Part shown: piece after piece, positions 9,986-18,664 of the stretch
Numbering within the stretch: the stretch's first letter is position 1
Layout of the letters: each line of letters starts with the position of its first letter
From: Rhodopseudomonas boonkerdii
GTDB lineage: Bacteria; Pseudomonadota; Alphaproteobacteria; Rhizobiales; Xanthobacteraceae
DNA: 64,000 nucleotides
Direction of reading: 5' to 3'
Assembly (NCBI RefSeq): GCF_021184025.1
Contig: NZ_CP036537.1
Location: 3,968,001 to 4,032,000, forward strand
Notes under the pieces: generated by a model
What the model was told of the DNA's origin: nothing
What the model saw: the letters and a program-made list of their open reading frames with translations, nothing else
The model's database searches: none
Position numbers and translations under genes: made by a program

Positions 9986-10196
9986 CCCTCAACCTGAGAG
10001 TCTGACTCATAAAGCGGTCGAGGTGGTTTTCGGCTGTTTTTGCTCGGAATAATGCCCGTTCAGCTCAGGATCTCGATTCTCCGTCCCTCATCCTGAGGAG
10101 CCGCGTAGCGGCGTCTCGAAGGATGGCCGAAGAGCGCCGAGCCAAGCCATCTCATGGTTCGAGACGAGCGCTATAGCGCGCTCCTCACCATGAGGG
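9986..10196 (+). repeat. Twin-stem-loop interspersed element, copy 2 (long form)
   Basis: The core 10085-10196 has CATCCT/AGGATG and CTCATGGT/ACCATGAG stems. It is preceded by a 100-bp leader starting CCTGAGAGTCTGACT that is shared with copies 4 and 5. It ends 7 bp past the ligase stop codon and accounts for nearly all of the 307-bp gap between the ligase stop and ppc start. The ppc promoter must lie in or beside the leader. Confidence 0.85.
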
Positions 10197-10203
10197 GGCG
10201 GAG

Positions 10204-11748
10204 TTAAATCGCCCGCCCTGCTTGCGCCCAATACGGGTCGCGCAGGCGGCGCTTGAAGATCTTGCCGGAATCTTCACGTGGCAGATTGCTCTGGATTTCC
10301 ATCTGCTTCGGCACCTTGTAGTCGGCCAGCGCCTTCTTCAGCTCGGTGCGAATCGCTGCGAGATCCAGCACCACGCCCGGCTGCGGCTCGATCACGGCCA
10401 TCAGGCTCTCGCCAAATTCCGCGTCGGGGATACCGAAAACCGCGCAATCGTGCACGCCGGGGAGCGCGTGCAGCGCCGATTCGATCTCTGCCGGATAGAT
10501 GTTGACACCGCCGGAGATCACCATGTCGCGCTTGCGGTCGCAGATAAAGACGTAACCGTCGGCATCGATGTAACCGACATCGCCTGAGGTGATGAAACCG
10601 TCGCGGTCGATCTCGGCGCGCTTTTCCGGCTTGTTGTGATAGGTGAAATCCGGATTACCCGCGATGCGTGAATAGATCTCGCCGACCTCGCCCTGCGGCA
10701 AAATCTCCCCGTTGTCGCCGAGAAAGCGCAGCTCGGCACCGGGCGCGATCTTGCCGACGGTGCCGGGCTTCCTCAGCGCGTCCTCGGAATTGGCAAAAGT
10801 GACGGCGCCGGATTCCGTGGAGCCATAGAATTCGTAGATCACCGGGCCCCACCAGTCGATCATGGCTGTCTTGACATCGGCCGGGCATGGCGCGGCCGCG
10901 TGGATGATATGGCGCAGCGAGGACATGTCGTATTTCTTGCGGACGTCCTCGGGCAGCTTCATCAGGCGGATGAACATGGTCGGGACCATGAAGATCGTGT
11001 CGATCTTCTCATCCTGCACGATGCGGAGAAATTCCTCGGCATCGAAGCGCGGCATCATCACAAGCAAACCGTTGAGGCGGCCGGCGCGCAAAGCAAAGGC
11101 GTTTGGAGCGGAATGATAGAGCGGACCGGGCAACAGCGCGCGCGAGCCTTCCTTGAGACCATAGACGCGGGCACGCATGGCATCTGCGGATTTCTGCTGA
11201 TCCGGCGTCGGTGCGAAACGACGGACGCCTTTCGGATGGCCGGTGGTGCCCGAGGTATAGATCATGTTGTGCGGTGCCGGCACCACTGGACCATCGTAAG
11301 GCGGTAGCTCGCTGATCCAGCTTTCCATATCGACGGCACCATCGGGCGCGTGAAGCGTCGCAGGATTGACTTTATAGTTCTTCACGATCTCCGGCGGTGT
11401 CGCGACCGAGATTGTCGTGATCCCGGCCGGAATCGCATCGCGCAGTTGATGCAGCATATCAGCATGGCTGATCAGGACATTGCTGCCGGAGTCCTTGATC
11501 ACATAGGTGATTTCCTCCGGCTTGAAGTGCCAGTTCACCGGCACGGCATAGGCGCCCAGCCGCGCCACCGCATAGGCGGCTTCCAGAAACGCGATGTCGT
11601 TGCGCATCAAAATGCTGACGCTGTCGCCCTGCTTGACCCCGAGTTTTGCGAGACCCGAGGCAATACGGCTGGCGCGGGCATTGATATCGTCGAACGAGCG
11701 CAAACGGTCGCCTGAGATGACACCGTGGCGGAGAGAAGTAGAGGACAT
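10204..11748 (-). CDS. Acyl-CoA ligase (AMP-forming), FadD-like
   Basis: 514 aa of the ANL superfamily; activates a carboxylic acid to its CoA thioester through an acyl-adenylate. Motifs in order: P-loop YTSGTTGHPKGV, YGSTES, the hinge segment SGDVGYIDADGYVFICDRKRD, SGGVNIYPAEIE, and the catalytic Lys in REDSGKIFKRRLRD. The closing RDPYW resembles the end of the second ligase (15474-17051), so the two may be paralogues. Together with the enoyl-CoA hydratase-like gene upstream on the same strand it suggests an acid degradation operon interrupted by repeat copy 3. Confidence 0.9.
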   Translation of the reverse strand: MSSTSLRHGVISGDRLRSFDDINARASRIASGLAKLGVKQGDSVSILMRNDIAFLEAAYAVARLGAYAVPVNWHFKPEEITYVIKDSGSNVLISHADMLHQLRDAIPAGITTISVATPPEIVKNYKVNPATLHAPDGAVDMESWISELPPYDGPVVPAPHNMIYTSGTTGHPKGVRRFAPTPDQQKSADAMRARVYGLKEGSRALLPGPLYHSAPNAFALRAGRLNGLLVMMPRFDAEEFLRIVQDEKIDTIFMVPTMFIRLMKLPEDVRKKYDMSSLRHIIHAAAPCPADVKTAMIDWWGPVIYEFYGSTESGAVTFANSEDALRKPGTVGKIAPGAELRFLGDNGEILPQGEVGEIYSRIAGNPDFTYHNKPEKRAEIDRDGFITSGDVGYIDADGYVFICDRKRDMVISGGVNIYPAEIESALHALPGVHDCAVFGIPDAEFGESLMAVIEPQPGVVLDLAAIRTELKKALADYKVPKQMEIQSNLPREDSGKIFKRRLRDPYWAQAGRAI

Positions 11749-11792
11749 GGACGTTTCCGCGTTGTTGTTATTCTTCTTGAAATCTCAGTCCA

Positions 11793-11895
11793 CATGGTGA
11801 GGAGGCGCCACTTTGGCGCCGTCTCGAACCATGAGCTGGTAGAGCTCCATCGTCATCCTTCAAGACGAAGCCTGCGGCCGCTCCTCAGGATGGGG
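11793..11895 (-). repeat. Twin-stem-loop interspersed element, copy 3 (inverted)
   Basis: Reads ATGGTGAGGAGGCGCC... to CTCCTCAGGATG, the reverse orientation of copies 1, 2, 4 and 5. It ends 17 bp from the stop of the enoyl-CoA hydratase-like gene, between two genes of the same strand. Confidence 0.85.
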
Positions 11896-11912
11896 GCGGA
11901 GTGTGATAGTGG

Positions 11913-12722
11913 CTAATCCACGAAATTCGGCACTCGCTTCTCGATATTCGCGCGGACCGCTTCGGTCTGGTTCGGCGCCCCCATCAACTTCATCTGCTCG
12001 ACGGACTCGGCCAGCAGCGCCGGGCCGGGATCGCCCGACAGATTGTTGAGCATGCGTTTGGCCGCGCGGATCGCATCCGGGCTCTTGCCGGCGATCTCGC
12101 GCGCCGCCTCCAAAGCTGCCGTGCGCGGATCATCGACGATACGCGTGGCAAGGCCGTAGCTGAGCGCTTCCTGCGCCGAGAAGATGCGACCGGTGTAGGT
12201 GAGATCGCGCAGGACATCGTCGCGCACCAGCGAAGCCAGGATCGGCGTGCCGGCCATATCCGGCACCAAGCCCCATTTGATTTCCATGATCGACATGCGT
12301 GTGTCCGGCGCAAGGAAGCGCATGTCGGCGCCGAGCGCGACCTGAAAGCCGCCGCCGAAGGCGACCCCATGCACGGCCGCAATCACCGGGACCGGCAGCT
12401 GGCGCCACCCCCAGACGGCCTGTTGCGAGTGATTGCAGAGCCCATGGGTGCGGATCGACAAATCGCGCTTCTGGGCACCGCCGATACCGTCACCGCCGCT
12501 TTCCTTCATGGCGGCGAATCGTCCCATGTCGAGGCCGGCGCAGAAGGCCCGCCCCTCGCCGGACAACACCACCGCGCGCACTTCCTTTTCACGGCTGAGT
12601 CTGTCGGCGGTGTCCACTAAAGCCGCAAACATCGCGGCATCCAGCGCGTTCATCTTGTCCGCGCGGACCATCCGGACATCGGCGACGCCGCCCGTGATGG
12701 ACACCTGGACGCGATCTTCCAT
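11913..12722 (-). CDS. Enoyl-CoA hydratase/isomerase (crotonase) family protein
   Basis: 269 aa. The oxyanion segments are present: SGEGRAFCAGLDMG (about 50-63) and VHGVAFGGGFQVALGADMRF. In rat enoyl-CoA hydratase the latter segment carries Glu144 (GGGCELA); here a Gln stands at that place, while the second acidic position is present in MEIKWGLVPD. It may thus be an isomerase or another crotonase rather than a true hydratase. AGGAAGG lies before the ATG. It is divergent from the SDR at 12855 across a palindromic candidate operator. Confidence 0.87.
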   Translation of the reverse strand: MEDRVQVSITGGVADVRMVRADKMNALDAAMFAALVDTADRLSREKEVRAVVLSGEGRAFCAGLDMGRFAAMKESGGDGIGGAQKRDLSIRTHGLCNHSQQAVWGWRQLPVPVIAAVHGVAFGGGFQVALGADMRFLAPDTRMSIMEIKWGLVPDMAGTPILASLVRDDVLRDLTYTGRIFSAQEALSYGLATRIVDDPRTAALEAAREIAGKSPDAIRAAKRMLNNLSGDPGPALLAESVEQMKLMGAPNQTEAVRANIEKRVPNFVD

Positions 12723-12750
12723 GGGAGGTTTCCTTCCTAGACTTCTTCAC

Positions 12751-12770
12751 GAACACGATGGAACGTGTTC
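12751..12770. promoter_or_regulatory. Candidate operator between divergent crotonase and SDR genes
   Basis: GAACACG-ATGGAA-CGTGTTC is a perfect 7-bp inverted repeat with a 6-bp spacer, 28 bp upstream of the crotonase start and 84 bp upstream of the SDR start. Such symmetry is typical of a dimeric repressor site. The regulator is not identified; no TetR or MarR gene is adjacent. Confidence 0.55.
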
Positions 12771-12854
12771 TTGCGCTTTACAGCACCGCTTTTGTGGGGC
12801 TTTAGTCAATCAACTAATTAACCCGTCCGCACCCTCTTAAAGCAGGACCCTCCC

Positions 12855-13727
12855 ATGTTCAATCAGCAGCTCCTCGCCGGCCGAAATATCCTCGTGACGG
12901 GAGGCGGCACCGGCCTCGGCAAATCCATGGCGGCAAAGTTTCTGCAACTGGGCGCTGAGGTTCATATCTGCGGTCGCCGCAAGAGCGTCTGCGACGAGAC
13001 CGCCACCGAGCTGATGGCCGAGTTCGGCGGCAAGGTGACCAGCCACGGCGTCGATATTCGCGACAGCGCGGCGGTGGATGCGATGATCGAGGGCATCTGG
13101 GCCGACGGCCCCCTCACCGACCTCATCAACAATGCCGCCGGAAATTTCATCTCGAGAACGCAGGACCTCTCGCCGCGCGGTTTCGATGCGGTCGCCAACA
13201 TCGTCATGCACGGCACGTTCTACGTGACCCACGCCGTGGGCCGCCGCTGGATCGCCGGCAAGACGCGCGGCAATGTGGTGTCGATCACCGTGACCTGGGT
13301 GCGCAATGGCAGCCCCTATGTGGTGCCCTCCGCCATGAGCAAGTCGGCGATCCATGCCATGACCATGTCGCTGGCCACCGAATGGGGTCGTTACGGCATC
13401 CGCCTCAATACTATTGCGCCGGGAGAAATCCCGACCGAGGGCATGAGCAAGCGCATCAAGCCGGGCGATGAAGCCGGCGCGCGCACCAAGGCGTGGAATC
13501 CCATGGGTCGTACCGGCACCATGGAGGAACTGCAGAACCTCGCGGTGTTCCTCATCTCCGGAGGCTGCGACTGGATCAACGGCGAGACCATCGCCATGGA
13601 CGGCGCGCAGGCGCTCGCCATGGGCGGCAATTTCTATCAGCTGCGCGAATGGTCGGACGCCGACTGGGATGCAGCCAAGGCCAGCATCATGGCGCAGAAC
13701 GAGAAAGACAAGGCGAAGCGCGGGTAA
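12855..13727 (+). CDS. SDR family protein, 2,4-dienoyl-CoA reductase-like
   Basis: 290 aa. TGGGTGLG binds the dinucleotide, and NNAAGNFISRTQDLSPRGF is close to the 2,4-dienoyl-CoA reductase signature. In the usual YxxxK place the sequence is PSAMSK: the lysine is kept but tyrosine is replaced by serine, as expected for dienoyl-CoA reductases, which do not use the classical Tyr. Such enzymes remove double bonds during beta-oxidation of unsaturated acyl-CoA with NADPH. It is divergent from the crotonase, with which it may share control. Confidence 0.85.
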   Translation: MFNQQLLAGRNILVTGGGTGLGKSMAAKFLQLGAEVHICGRRKSVCDETATELMAEFGGKVTSHGVDIRDSAAVDAMIEGIWADGPLTDLINNAAGNFISRTQDLSPRGFDAVANIVMHGTFYVTHAVGRRWIAGKTRGNVVSITVTWVRNGSPYVVPSAMSKSAIHAMTMSLATEWGRYGIRLNTIAPGEIPTEGMSKRIKPGDEAGARTKAWNPMGRTGTMEELQNLAVFLISGGCDWINGETIAMDGAQALAMGGNFYQLREWSDADWDAAKASIMAQNEKDKAKRG

Positions 13728-13753
13728 GCGCGCGCCGTTCTTCAACCAACGCT

Positions 13754-13961
13754 CCCTCATCCTGAGAGTCTGACTGGAAATGCGGTCTGGGGCGCTTTTC
13801 GACTGCTTTTGCTCGGGACAATGCCGCGTTCAACTCAGTATTTCGCTTCTCCGTCCCTCATCCTGAGGAGCCGCGCACCGCGCGGCGTCTCGAAGGATGG
13901 ATGCGATCACCAACTCATGGTTCGAGACGCGCGCCAAACGGCGCGCTTCTCACCATGAGGG
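13754..13961 (+). repeat. Twin-stem-loop interspersed element, copy 4 (long form)
   Basis: Contains the CTGAGAGTCTGACT leader, the GGGGCGCTTTTCGACTGCTT segment and the twin-stem core ending CACCATGAGGG. It fills the gap between two convergent genes, 26 bp from one stop and 18 bp from the other. Confidence 0.87.
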
Positions 13962-13979
13962 AGCCAGTGTCCATGGCGG

Positions 13980-14396
13980 TCAACGGGAACGCGCAGCGTC
14001 CCGCAACCGCTCCTCGGCGACACGTATCGCTTCCTCCTCTGATGAAACCACGGCCGACTTGATGCCGAAGGCCTTGGTCGCCAAGGCGGACTGCGCCTCG
14101 ACGAGGACGCGGGTCACCGCATTCGGCTCCACCGCGATGATGGCACGGCAAAGCAGCGCAAGCGTCGCCTTGTTGCGCTTGAGCCAAAGTCCCCTTGCCC
14201 TGCGATCTTCATGCGCTTCCTCATGGTGCTGATGACTTGCCATGATCATCACGAAAGGCTGATTGCGGCCGATCAGATCGTCCATCTCGACTTCCCACTG
14301 CGACGCGCTTCCCGGCTGGATCTCATCGTGCCGGACCCACACGATCGGGAACGCAGCAACGTCGTGAATGAGAAAGGCACCGTTATCGAGGCTCAT
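13980..14396 (-). CDS. Conserved hypothetical protein
   Basis: 138 aa, no family recognised. It has no signal peptide or membrane segment. The layout (an N-terminal half with WVRHDEIQPG and QPFVMIMAS, then a basic helix HEDRRARGLWLKRNK, then ATRVLVEAQ-like helices) is reminiscent of small alpha/beta STAS-like or anti-sigma-factor antagonist-like folds, but I cannot support that with motifs. AGGAGACGACG before the ATG is a good ribosome binding site. It is divergent from the AraC regulator gene. Confidence 0.75.
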   Translation of the reverse strand: MSLDNGAFLIHDVAAFPIVWVRHDEIQPGSASQWEVEMDDLIGRNQPFVMIMASHQHHEEAHEDRRARGLWLKRNKATLALLCRAIIAVEPNAVTRVLVEAQSALATKAFGIKSAVVSSEEEAIRVAEERLRDAARSR

Positions 14397-14525
14397 CGTC
14401 GTCTCCTGACTGTTCGTTGACCTGCATGCGGAGATAGACCCGGCGCTCCAAACCCGTTAACGACATCCGGACGTAAAATAATGAGAACCGGCCATGCTGG
14501 AGCGGTTCTGAAAAGGCATGGTGCC

Positions 14526-15332
14526 ATGACCTCGTTCACGGAGCGCATCGACGGGCCATCGGCGATCGCCGTTTGGGGCAGCGACGAGCCCGGCGACGCA
14601 TTTCGGCTCGGCACCCGCGAGCTGGATTGGCATCACCATCGCCGCGGCCAGCTGTTTTGCATCGAAAGCGGATTGATCCGCCTGCATACGAAACAGGGCT
14701 CATGGCTATTGCCGCCGCAACGCATCGGCTGGCTGCCGCCCGGGCTATCTCACAAGGTGACGCTGAGCGGCGTGCTCAGCGGATGGGGCGTGCTGCTGAC
14801 CCCGGCCGCGAGCAGGACATTGCCGCCGCAGCCTTGCGTCATGGGGGTCAGCGACCTGCTGCGTGCGCTGGTGCGGCGCGCGGCAGGCTGGGCGGGCGTC
14901 GACCGGCTGACGCCGGCGCAGACCCGATTGGTCGCGGTGCTGCTCGACGAAATCCGTAGCGCGCCGCAGGAGCCGCTGCATCTGCCGATGCCCACCGAAG
15001 CCCGGACGCTGCGCATCGCCAACGCGCTGATCAGGCGACCGAACGACAACCGTACGCTACAGGAATTCGCCGCATGGGCCGGCCTGTCGGAGCGAACCGC
15101 ACGCCGCATCTTCATGGCCGACACCGGCATGAGTTTTGCCCAATGGCGGCAGCAGGCGCGATTGACGCTGGCGCTGGAGCGCCTCGCCCGCAACGAGCCG
15201 GTGGCCGACGTCGCCGAACGGCTCGGCTATGCAACACCGAGCAATTTTATCGCGATGTTCCGTCGCGTCTTTGGCGCACCACCGGCGCGGTATTTTTCGA
15301 GACAGCGGGCGACGAGCCGTCGCGTGGGCTAG
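14526..15332 (+). CDS. AraC family transcriptional regulator
   Basis: 268 aa. An N-terminal cupin-like sensor half contains ELDWHHHRRGQLFCIESG (metal- or ligand-binding histidines), followed by a C-terminal double helix-turn-helix (FAAWAGLSERTARRIFMADTG and VADVAERLGYATPSNFIAMF, then RRVFGAPPARYF). ATG 14526 has AAGG 9 nt upstream; an ATG at 14481 is a longer alternative. It precedes the second acyl-CoA ligase and may control the catabolic genes, although no target can be read directly. Confidence 0.9.
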   Translation: MTSFTERIDGPSAIAVWGSDEPGDAFRLGTRELDWHHHRRGQLFCIESGLIRLHTKQGSWLLPPQRIGWLPPGLSHKVTLSGVLSGWGVLLTPAASRTLPPQPCVMGVSDLLRALVRRAAGWAGVDRLTPAQTRLVAVLLDEIRSAPQEPLHLPMPTEARTLRIANALIRRPNDNRTLQEFAAWAGLSERTARRIFMADTGMSFAQWRQQARLTLALERLARNEPVADVAERLGYATPSNFIAMFRRVFGAPPARYFSRQRATSRRVG

Positions 15333-15473
15333 GTGACGGAGTTTGAGGCACGACGAGCGCCTTGTTACACAAGGTCGCGTCTGCTCATCGCACCGCAGCA
15401 CCTTTCTTGTCTTGTCAGTTTTCATCGACGCCCTCACACTCCCGGCAATTAAAAAGTCGGAGGGAGGGAGACC

Positions 15474-17051
15474 ATGTCCGTTGCGGAAGCGGCTACGCTG
15501 GCCGATGTCATTCGCATTCAGGCCAAGACACGCGGAGACTCGACCGCGCTGGTATTCGAAGGGCGCGAGACCAGTTACGCCGAACTCGATCGCCGCGCCA
15601 ACCAGGTCGCCAACGGCCTGGCTGCACTGGGCGTCAAGCCGGACGAGCGCATCGCCTATCTCGGCAAGAACAGCGATCTCTTTATCGAACTGCTGCTCGG
15701 CGCCGTGAAAGCCAAAGTCGTCACGGCCCCTGTCAACTGGCGCCTGGCCGGCCCGGAGATCGCTTTCATCGTCGATGACGCCAGGGCAGCGGTGCTGTTC
15801 GTTGGACCGGAATTTATCGACCTTGTGCGCGGCCTCAAGGATCGGCTTCCGCATGTCCGCACGATCATGACCATGGAAAGCGGCGCACCGGAATGGAGAG
15901 ATTTCACGGCCTGGCGCGACGCGCAAAGCGACAGCGATCCAAATATCCCGACCACCAAGAACGACGTCTCGATCCAGCTCTACACATCCGGCACCACGGG
16001 AAACCCTAAAGGCGCGATGCTGTCGCATCAGAATTTCCTGTCGCTGCTGCGTATCGGCGGCACCGACCAGAATCCGGACTGGAACGTCTGGACGGACACC
16101 GACGTCTCGCTGGTGGCGATGCCGATATTCCATATCGGCGGTGTGGGCTGGGCGGTGTTCGGGCTCTACAACGGGGCAAAGAGCGTGATCGCGCGTGAGT
16201 TCGATCCGAACAAGGTGCTCGACTTCTTCCGCGACTACGGCATCAGCAAATTGTTCCTGGTGCCGGCGGCAATGCAGTTCATCGTGCGGCAGCCACGGGC
16301 GCGCGAGATGAATTTCTCGCAGCTCAAATACATCATGTATGGCGCCTCGCCGATCCCTGCTGCACTTCTAAGGGAATGTATCGCGGTGTTCGGCTGCGGC
16401 TTCGTGCAAATGTATGGCATGACCGAAACCACCGGCACCATTGTCGTGCTGGCGCCGGAGGATCACGTCGAGGGGCGCGACTGCATGCGCTCCGCCGGCA
16501 AGGCACTGCCGGGTATCGAGATCGCCATTCTCGATCCCGACGGCAAGGAGCTGCCCGTGGGAGAAGTCGGCGAAATCGCGACGCGTTCGGCATCGAACAT
16601 GATCGGTTACTGGAATCTACCCGACGCCACCGCGCGCACGCTCGACCGCAACAACTGGCTGCGCACCGGCGATGCCGGCTATCTCGACCAGGATGGCTTC
16701 CTCTACATTCACGACCGCATCAAGGACATGATCATTTCCGGCGGCGAAAACATCTATCCCGCCGAAGTCGAGAGCGCGATCTGCGATCATCCGGATGTCG
16801 CCGAAGTCGCCGTGGTCGGCGTACCCGACGATACATGGGGTGAAGCGGTGAAAGCCGTGGTGGCGCTGAAGCCGGGCAAGGAGATCAACGCAGTCGATAT
16901 CATTGCCTTCGCCCGTCAACGCATCGCTGCCTTCAAGACGCCAAAGACGGTGGATTTCATCCAGGCGCTGCCACGCAATGCATCGGGAAAAATCCTGCGG
17001 CGGCAATTACGGGAGCCGTATTGGGCCGGCAAGGATCGGCAGGTGAATTAA
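15474..17051 (+). CDS. Acyl-CoA ligase (AMP-forming), second copy type
   Basis: 525 aa ANL-superfamily ligase. Motifs: YTSGTTGNPKGAM, YGMTETTG, TGDAGYLDQDGFLYIHDRIKD, SGGENIYPAEVE and the catalytic Lys in NASGKILRRQLREPYW. GGAGGGAGGGAG just upstream is a strong ribosome binding site. With the epoxide hydrolase downstream it suggests degradation of an oxidised or epoxidised substrate. It differs enough from the first ligase (10204-11748) that the two probably have different substrate ranges. Confidence 0.91.
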   Translation: MSVAEAATLADVIRIQAKTRGDSTALVFEGRETSYAELDRRANQVANGLAALGVKPDERIAYLGKNSDLFIELLLGAVKAKVVTAPVNWRLAGPEIAFIVDDARAAVLFVGPEFIDLVRGLKDRLPHVRTIMTMESGAPEWRDFTAWRDAQSDSDPNIPTTKNDVSIQLYTSGTTGNPKGAMLSHQNFLSLLRIGGTDQNPDWNVWTDTDVSLVAMPIFHIGGVGWAVFGLYNGAKSVIAREFDPNKVLDFFRDYGISKLFLVPAAMQFIVRQPRAREMNFSQLKYIMYGASPIPAALLRECIAVFGCGFVQMYGMTETTGTIVVLAPEDHVEGRDCMRSAGKALPGIEIAILDPDGKELPVGEVGEIATRSASNMIGYWNLPDATARTLDRNNWLRTGDAGYLDQDGFLYIHDRIKDMIISGGENIYPAEVESAICDHPDVAEVAVVGVPDDTWGEAVKAVVALKPGKEINAVDIIAFARQRIAAFKTPKTVDFIQALPRNASGKILRRQLREPYWAGKDRQVN

Positions 17052-17070
17052 CGGCCGGCATCCGCCGGTC

Positions 17071-17165
17071 GTCATCCCGGGGCGCGCCTAGCGCGAACCC
17101 GGGATCCCATCATGAGACTTACCGCACGAGATTCCGGGGGCGCGCTAGGCGCGCCCCGGAATGAC
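17071..17165. repeat. Long inverted repeat (25-bp arms)
   Basis: The arms at 17071-17095 (GTCATCCCGGGGCGCGCC...) and 17141-17165 are 24/25 complementary, with 45 bp between them. It lies 20 bp after the ligase stop. It overlaps an alternative start of the next gene, supporting a start after it. It could fold into a long hairpin in RNA. Confidence 0.85.
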
Positions 17166-17187
17166 GAATTTGATCGCAGGACCAACC

Positions 17188-18195
17188 ATGCTCACCATGC
17201 CACCGCTTCAATATGCCGACCTTCCCGGCCTCCGCATGGGTTATTACGACGCCGGGCCGACGTCCGACACGCCGCCGATGATCCTCTGCCACGGCTGGCC
17301 TGAACTCGCCTTCTCCTGGCGTCACCAGATCAAGGCCCTCAGCGAAGCCGGCATCCGCGTCATCGCACCGGACCAGCGCGGCTATGGTGCGACCGACAAG
17401 CCGGCGGCCGTCGAGGACTACAGTATCGAGCATCTCACGGGCGATCTCGTCGCCCTGCTCGATCATCTGAAGATCGACAACGCAATCTTCGTCGGTCATG
17501 ACTGGGGTGGTTTCGTCGTCTGGCAGATGCCGCTGCGGCATCCCGAGCGTGTCGCCGGCGTCGTCGGCATCAACACGCCGCATACGGACCGCGCGCCGAT
17601 CGATCCGATCTCGATCTATCGCAAGCGGTTCGGCGACAGCATGTATATCGTCCAGTTTCAGGACCCCGCGCGCAGGCCTGACGGCATCTTCGCCAATGAT
17701 GTCCGCCGCACCTTCGACTTCTTCATGCGAAAGCCGCCGCAACGCGCCTCCGGCTTCGATGCATTTTCGGGGAATGAAGAGCCGACCGCCGGTATCGGCG
17801 CCGCGCCGAAAACCAATCTCGCGCTGCCCGACATGGTCGCAGCCTATGATCCGGCGCGCGACCATCGCGAACATATCCTCTCCAAAGACGAGATGAAGGT
17901 GTTCGTGGATGCCTTCACGGCGTCAGGCTTCACCGGCGGCATCAACTGGTATCGCAATATCAGCGCCAATTGGCGGCGGGCCGACGGCCTCGATCACACC
18001 GTACGCGTGCCTTCGCTGATGATCATGGCCGAGAACGACGCGGTGCTACCGCCTTCCGCTGCCGACAGCATGGACAAGATCGTTCCCGATCTCGAAAAGT
18101 ATCTCGTGAAGGGCAGCGGACACTGGACGCAACAGGAAAAGCCAGACGAGGTCAGCGCCAAACTGATCGAGTGGCAACGCCGACGGTTCGGGTGA
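17188..18195 (+). CDS. Alpha/beta hydrolase, epoxide hydrolase-like
   Basis: 335 aa. HGWPE forms the oxyanion hole (the HGxP motif of epoxide hydrolases), GHDWGG carries an Asp nucleophile rather than Ser, and GHWTQQEKP carries the catalytic His, so ring opening of an epoxide or a dehalogenase-like reaction is more likely than esterase activity. The lid region holds several Tyr. ATG 17188 has GCAGG 7 nt upstream; ATG 17161 lies inside the preceding inverted repeat. Confidence 0.88.
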   Translation: MLTMPPLQYADLPGLRMGYYDAGPTSDTPPMILCHGWPELAFSWRHQIKALSEAGIRVIAPDQRGYGATDKPAAVEDYSIEHLTGDLVALLDHLKIDNAIFVGHDWGGFVVWQMPLRHPERVAGVVGINTPHTDRAPIDPISIYRKRFGDSMYIVQFQDPARRPDGIFANDVRRTFDFFMRKPPQRASGFDAFSGNEEPTAGIGAAPKTNLALPDMVAAYDPARDHREHILSKDEMKVFVDAFTASGFTGGINWYRNISANWRRADGLDHTVRVPSLMIMAENDAVLPPSAADSMDKIVPDLEKYLVKGSGHWTQQEKPDEVSAKLIEWQRRRFG

Positions 18196-18220
18196 TCGAT
18201 CGCAACTTATCCACGCACTC

Positions 18221-18439
18221 CCTCTCATCCTGAGAGTCTGACTTATAAAGCGGTCTGGGGCGCTTTTCGACTGCTTCTGCTAGGGACGATACCGCGTTCA
18301 ACTCAGTATCTATCTCACTTCTCCGTCCCTCATCCTGAGGAGCCGCGTAGCGGCGTCTCGAAGGATGGGCCGAAGAGCGCCGAGCCAAGCCATCTCATGG
18401 TTCGAGACGCGCGCAAGGGCGCGCTCCTCACCATGAGGG
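18221..18439 (+). repeat. Twin-stem-loop interspersed element, copy 5 (long form)
   Basis: Same architecture as copies 2 and 4: the CTGAGAGTCTGACT leader, the GGGGCGCTTTTCGACTGCTT segment and the twin-stem core. It begins 25 bp after the epoxide hydrolase stop. Together with the following iterons it accounts for most of the 469-bp gap up to 18664. Confidence 0.87.
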
Positions 18440-18523
18440 CTTCGTACAGGCGCGCGGCGTCGGGACGACAACCATCTGCACGACGTCACGCCAATTGGGA
18501 CAATGGAACACTGGCCTTTGTTC

Positions 18524-18563
18524 GTCACAATCACTGTCACAATCGCCGAAAACACTGTCACAA
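18524..18563 (+). repeat. Three GTCACAA direct repeats upstream of a hydrolase gene
   Basis: GTCACAA occurs at 18524-18530, 18536-18542 and 18557-18563; the last two share the longer CACTGTCACAA. They lie 100-140 bp before the next gene, a position suited to an activator site. Spacing between starts is 12 and 21 bp. Confidence 0.6.
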
Positions 18564-18664
18564 AAGGCTCTGCGACAACATATCATTAAGTCCCGCGACG
18601 ATTTGATCGCTCAAGCGGGTGCTTGTAACTTTTTCATTGAGGCTATCCATGTCATACAGATGAC

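Noticed and set aside
12751..12764. GAAC-ACGATG-GAAC as an SOS box
   Set aside because: The spacer is 6, not 7, and the inverted repeat reading is more convincing.
18524..18563. GTCACAA repeats as replication iterons or a CRISPR
   Set aside because: Only three short copies, no initiator gene, no spacer regularity, and the location is a simple promoter region.
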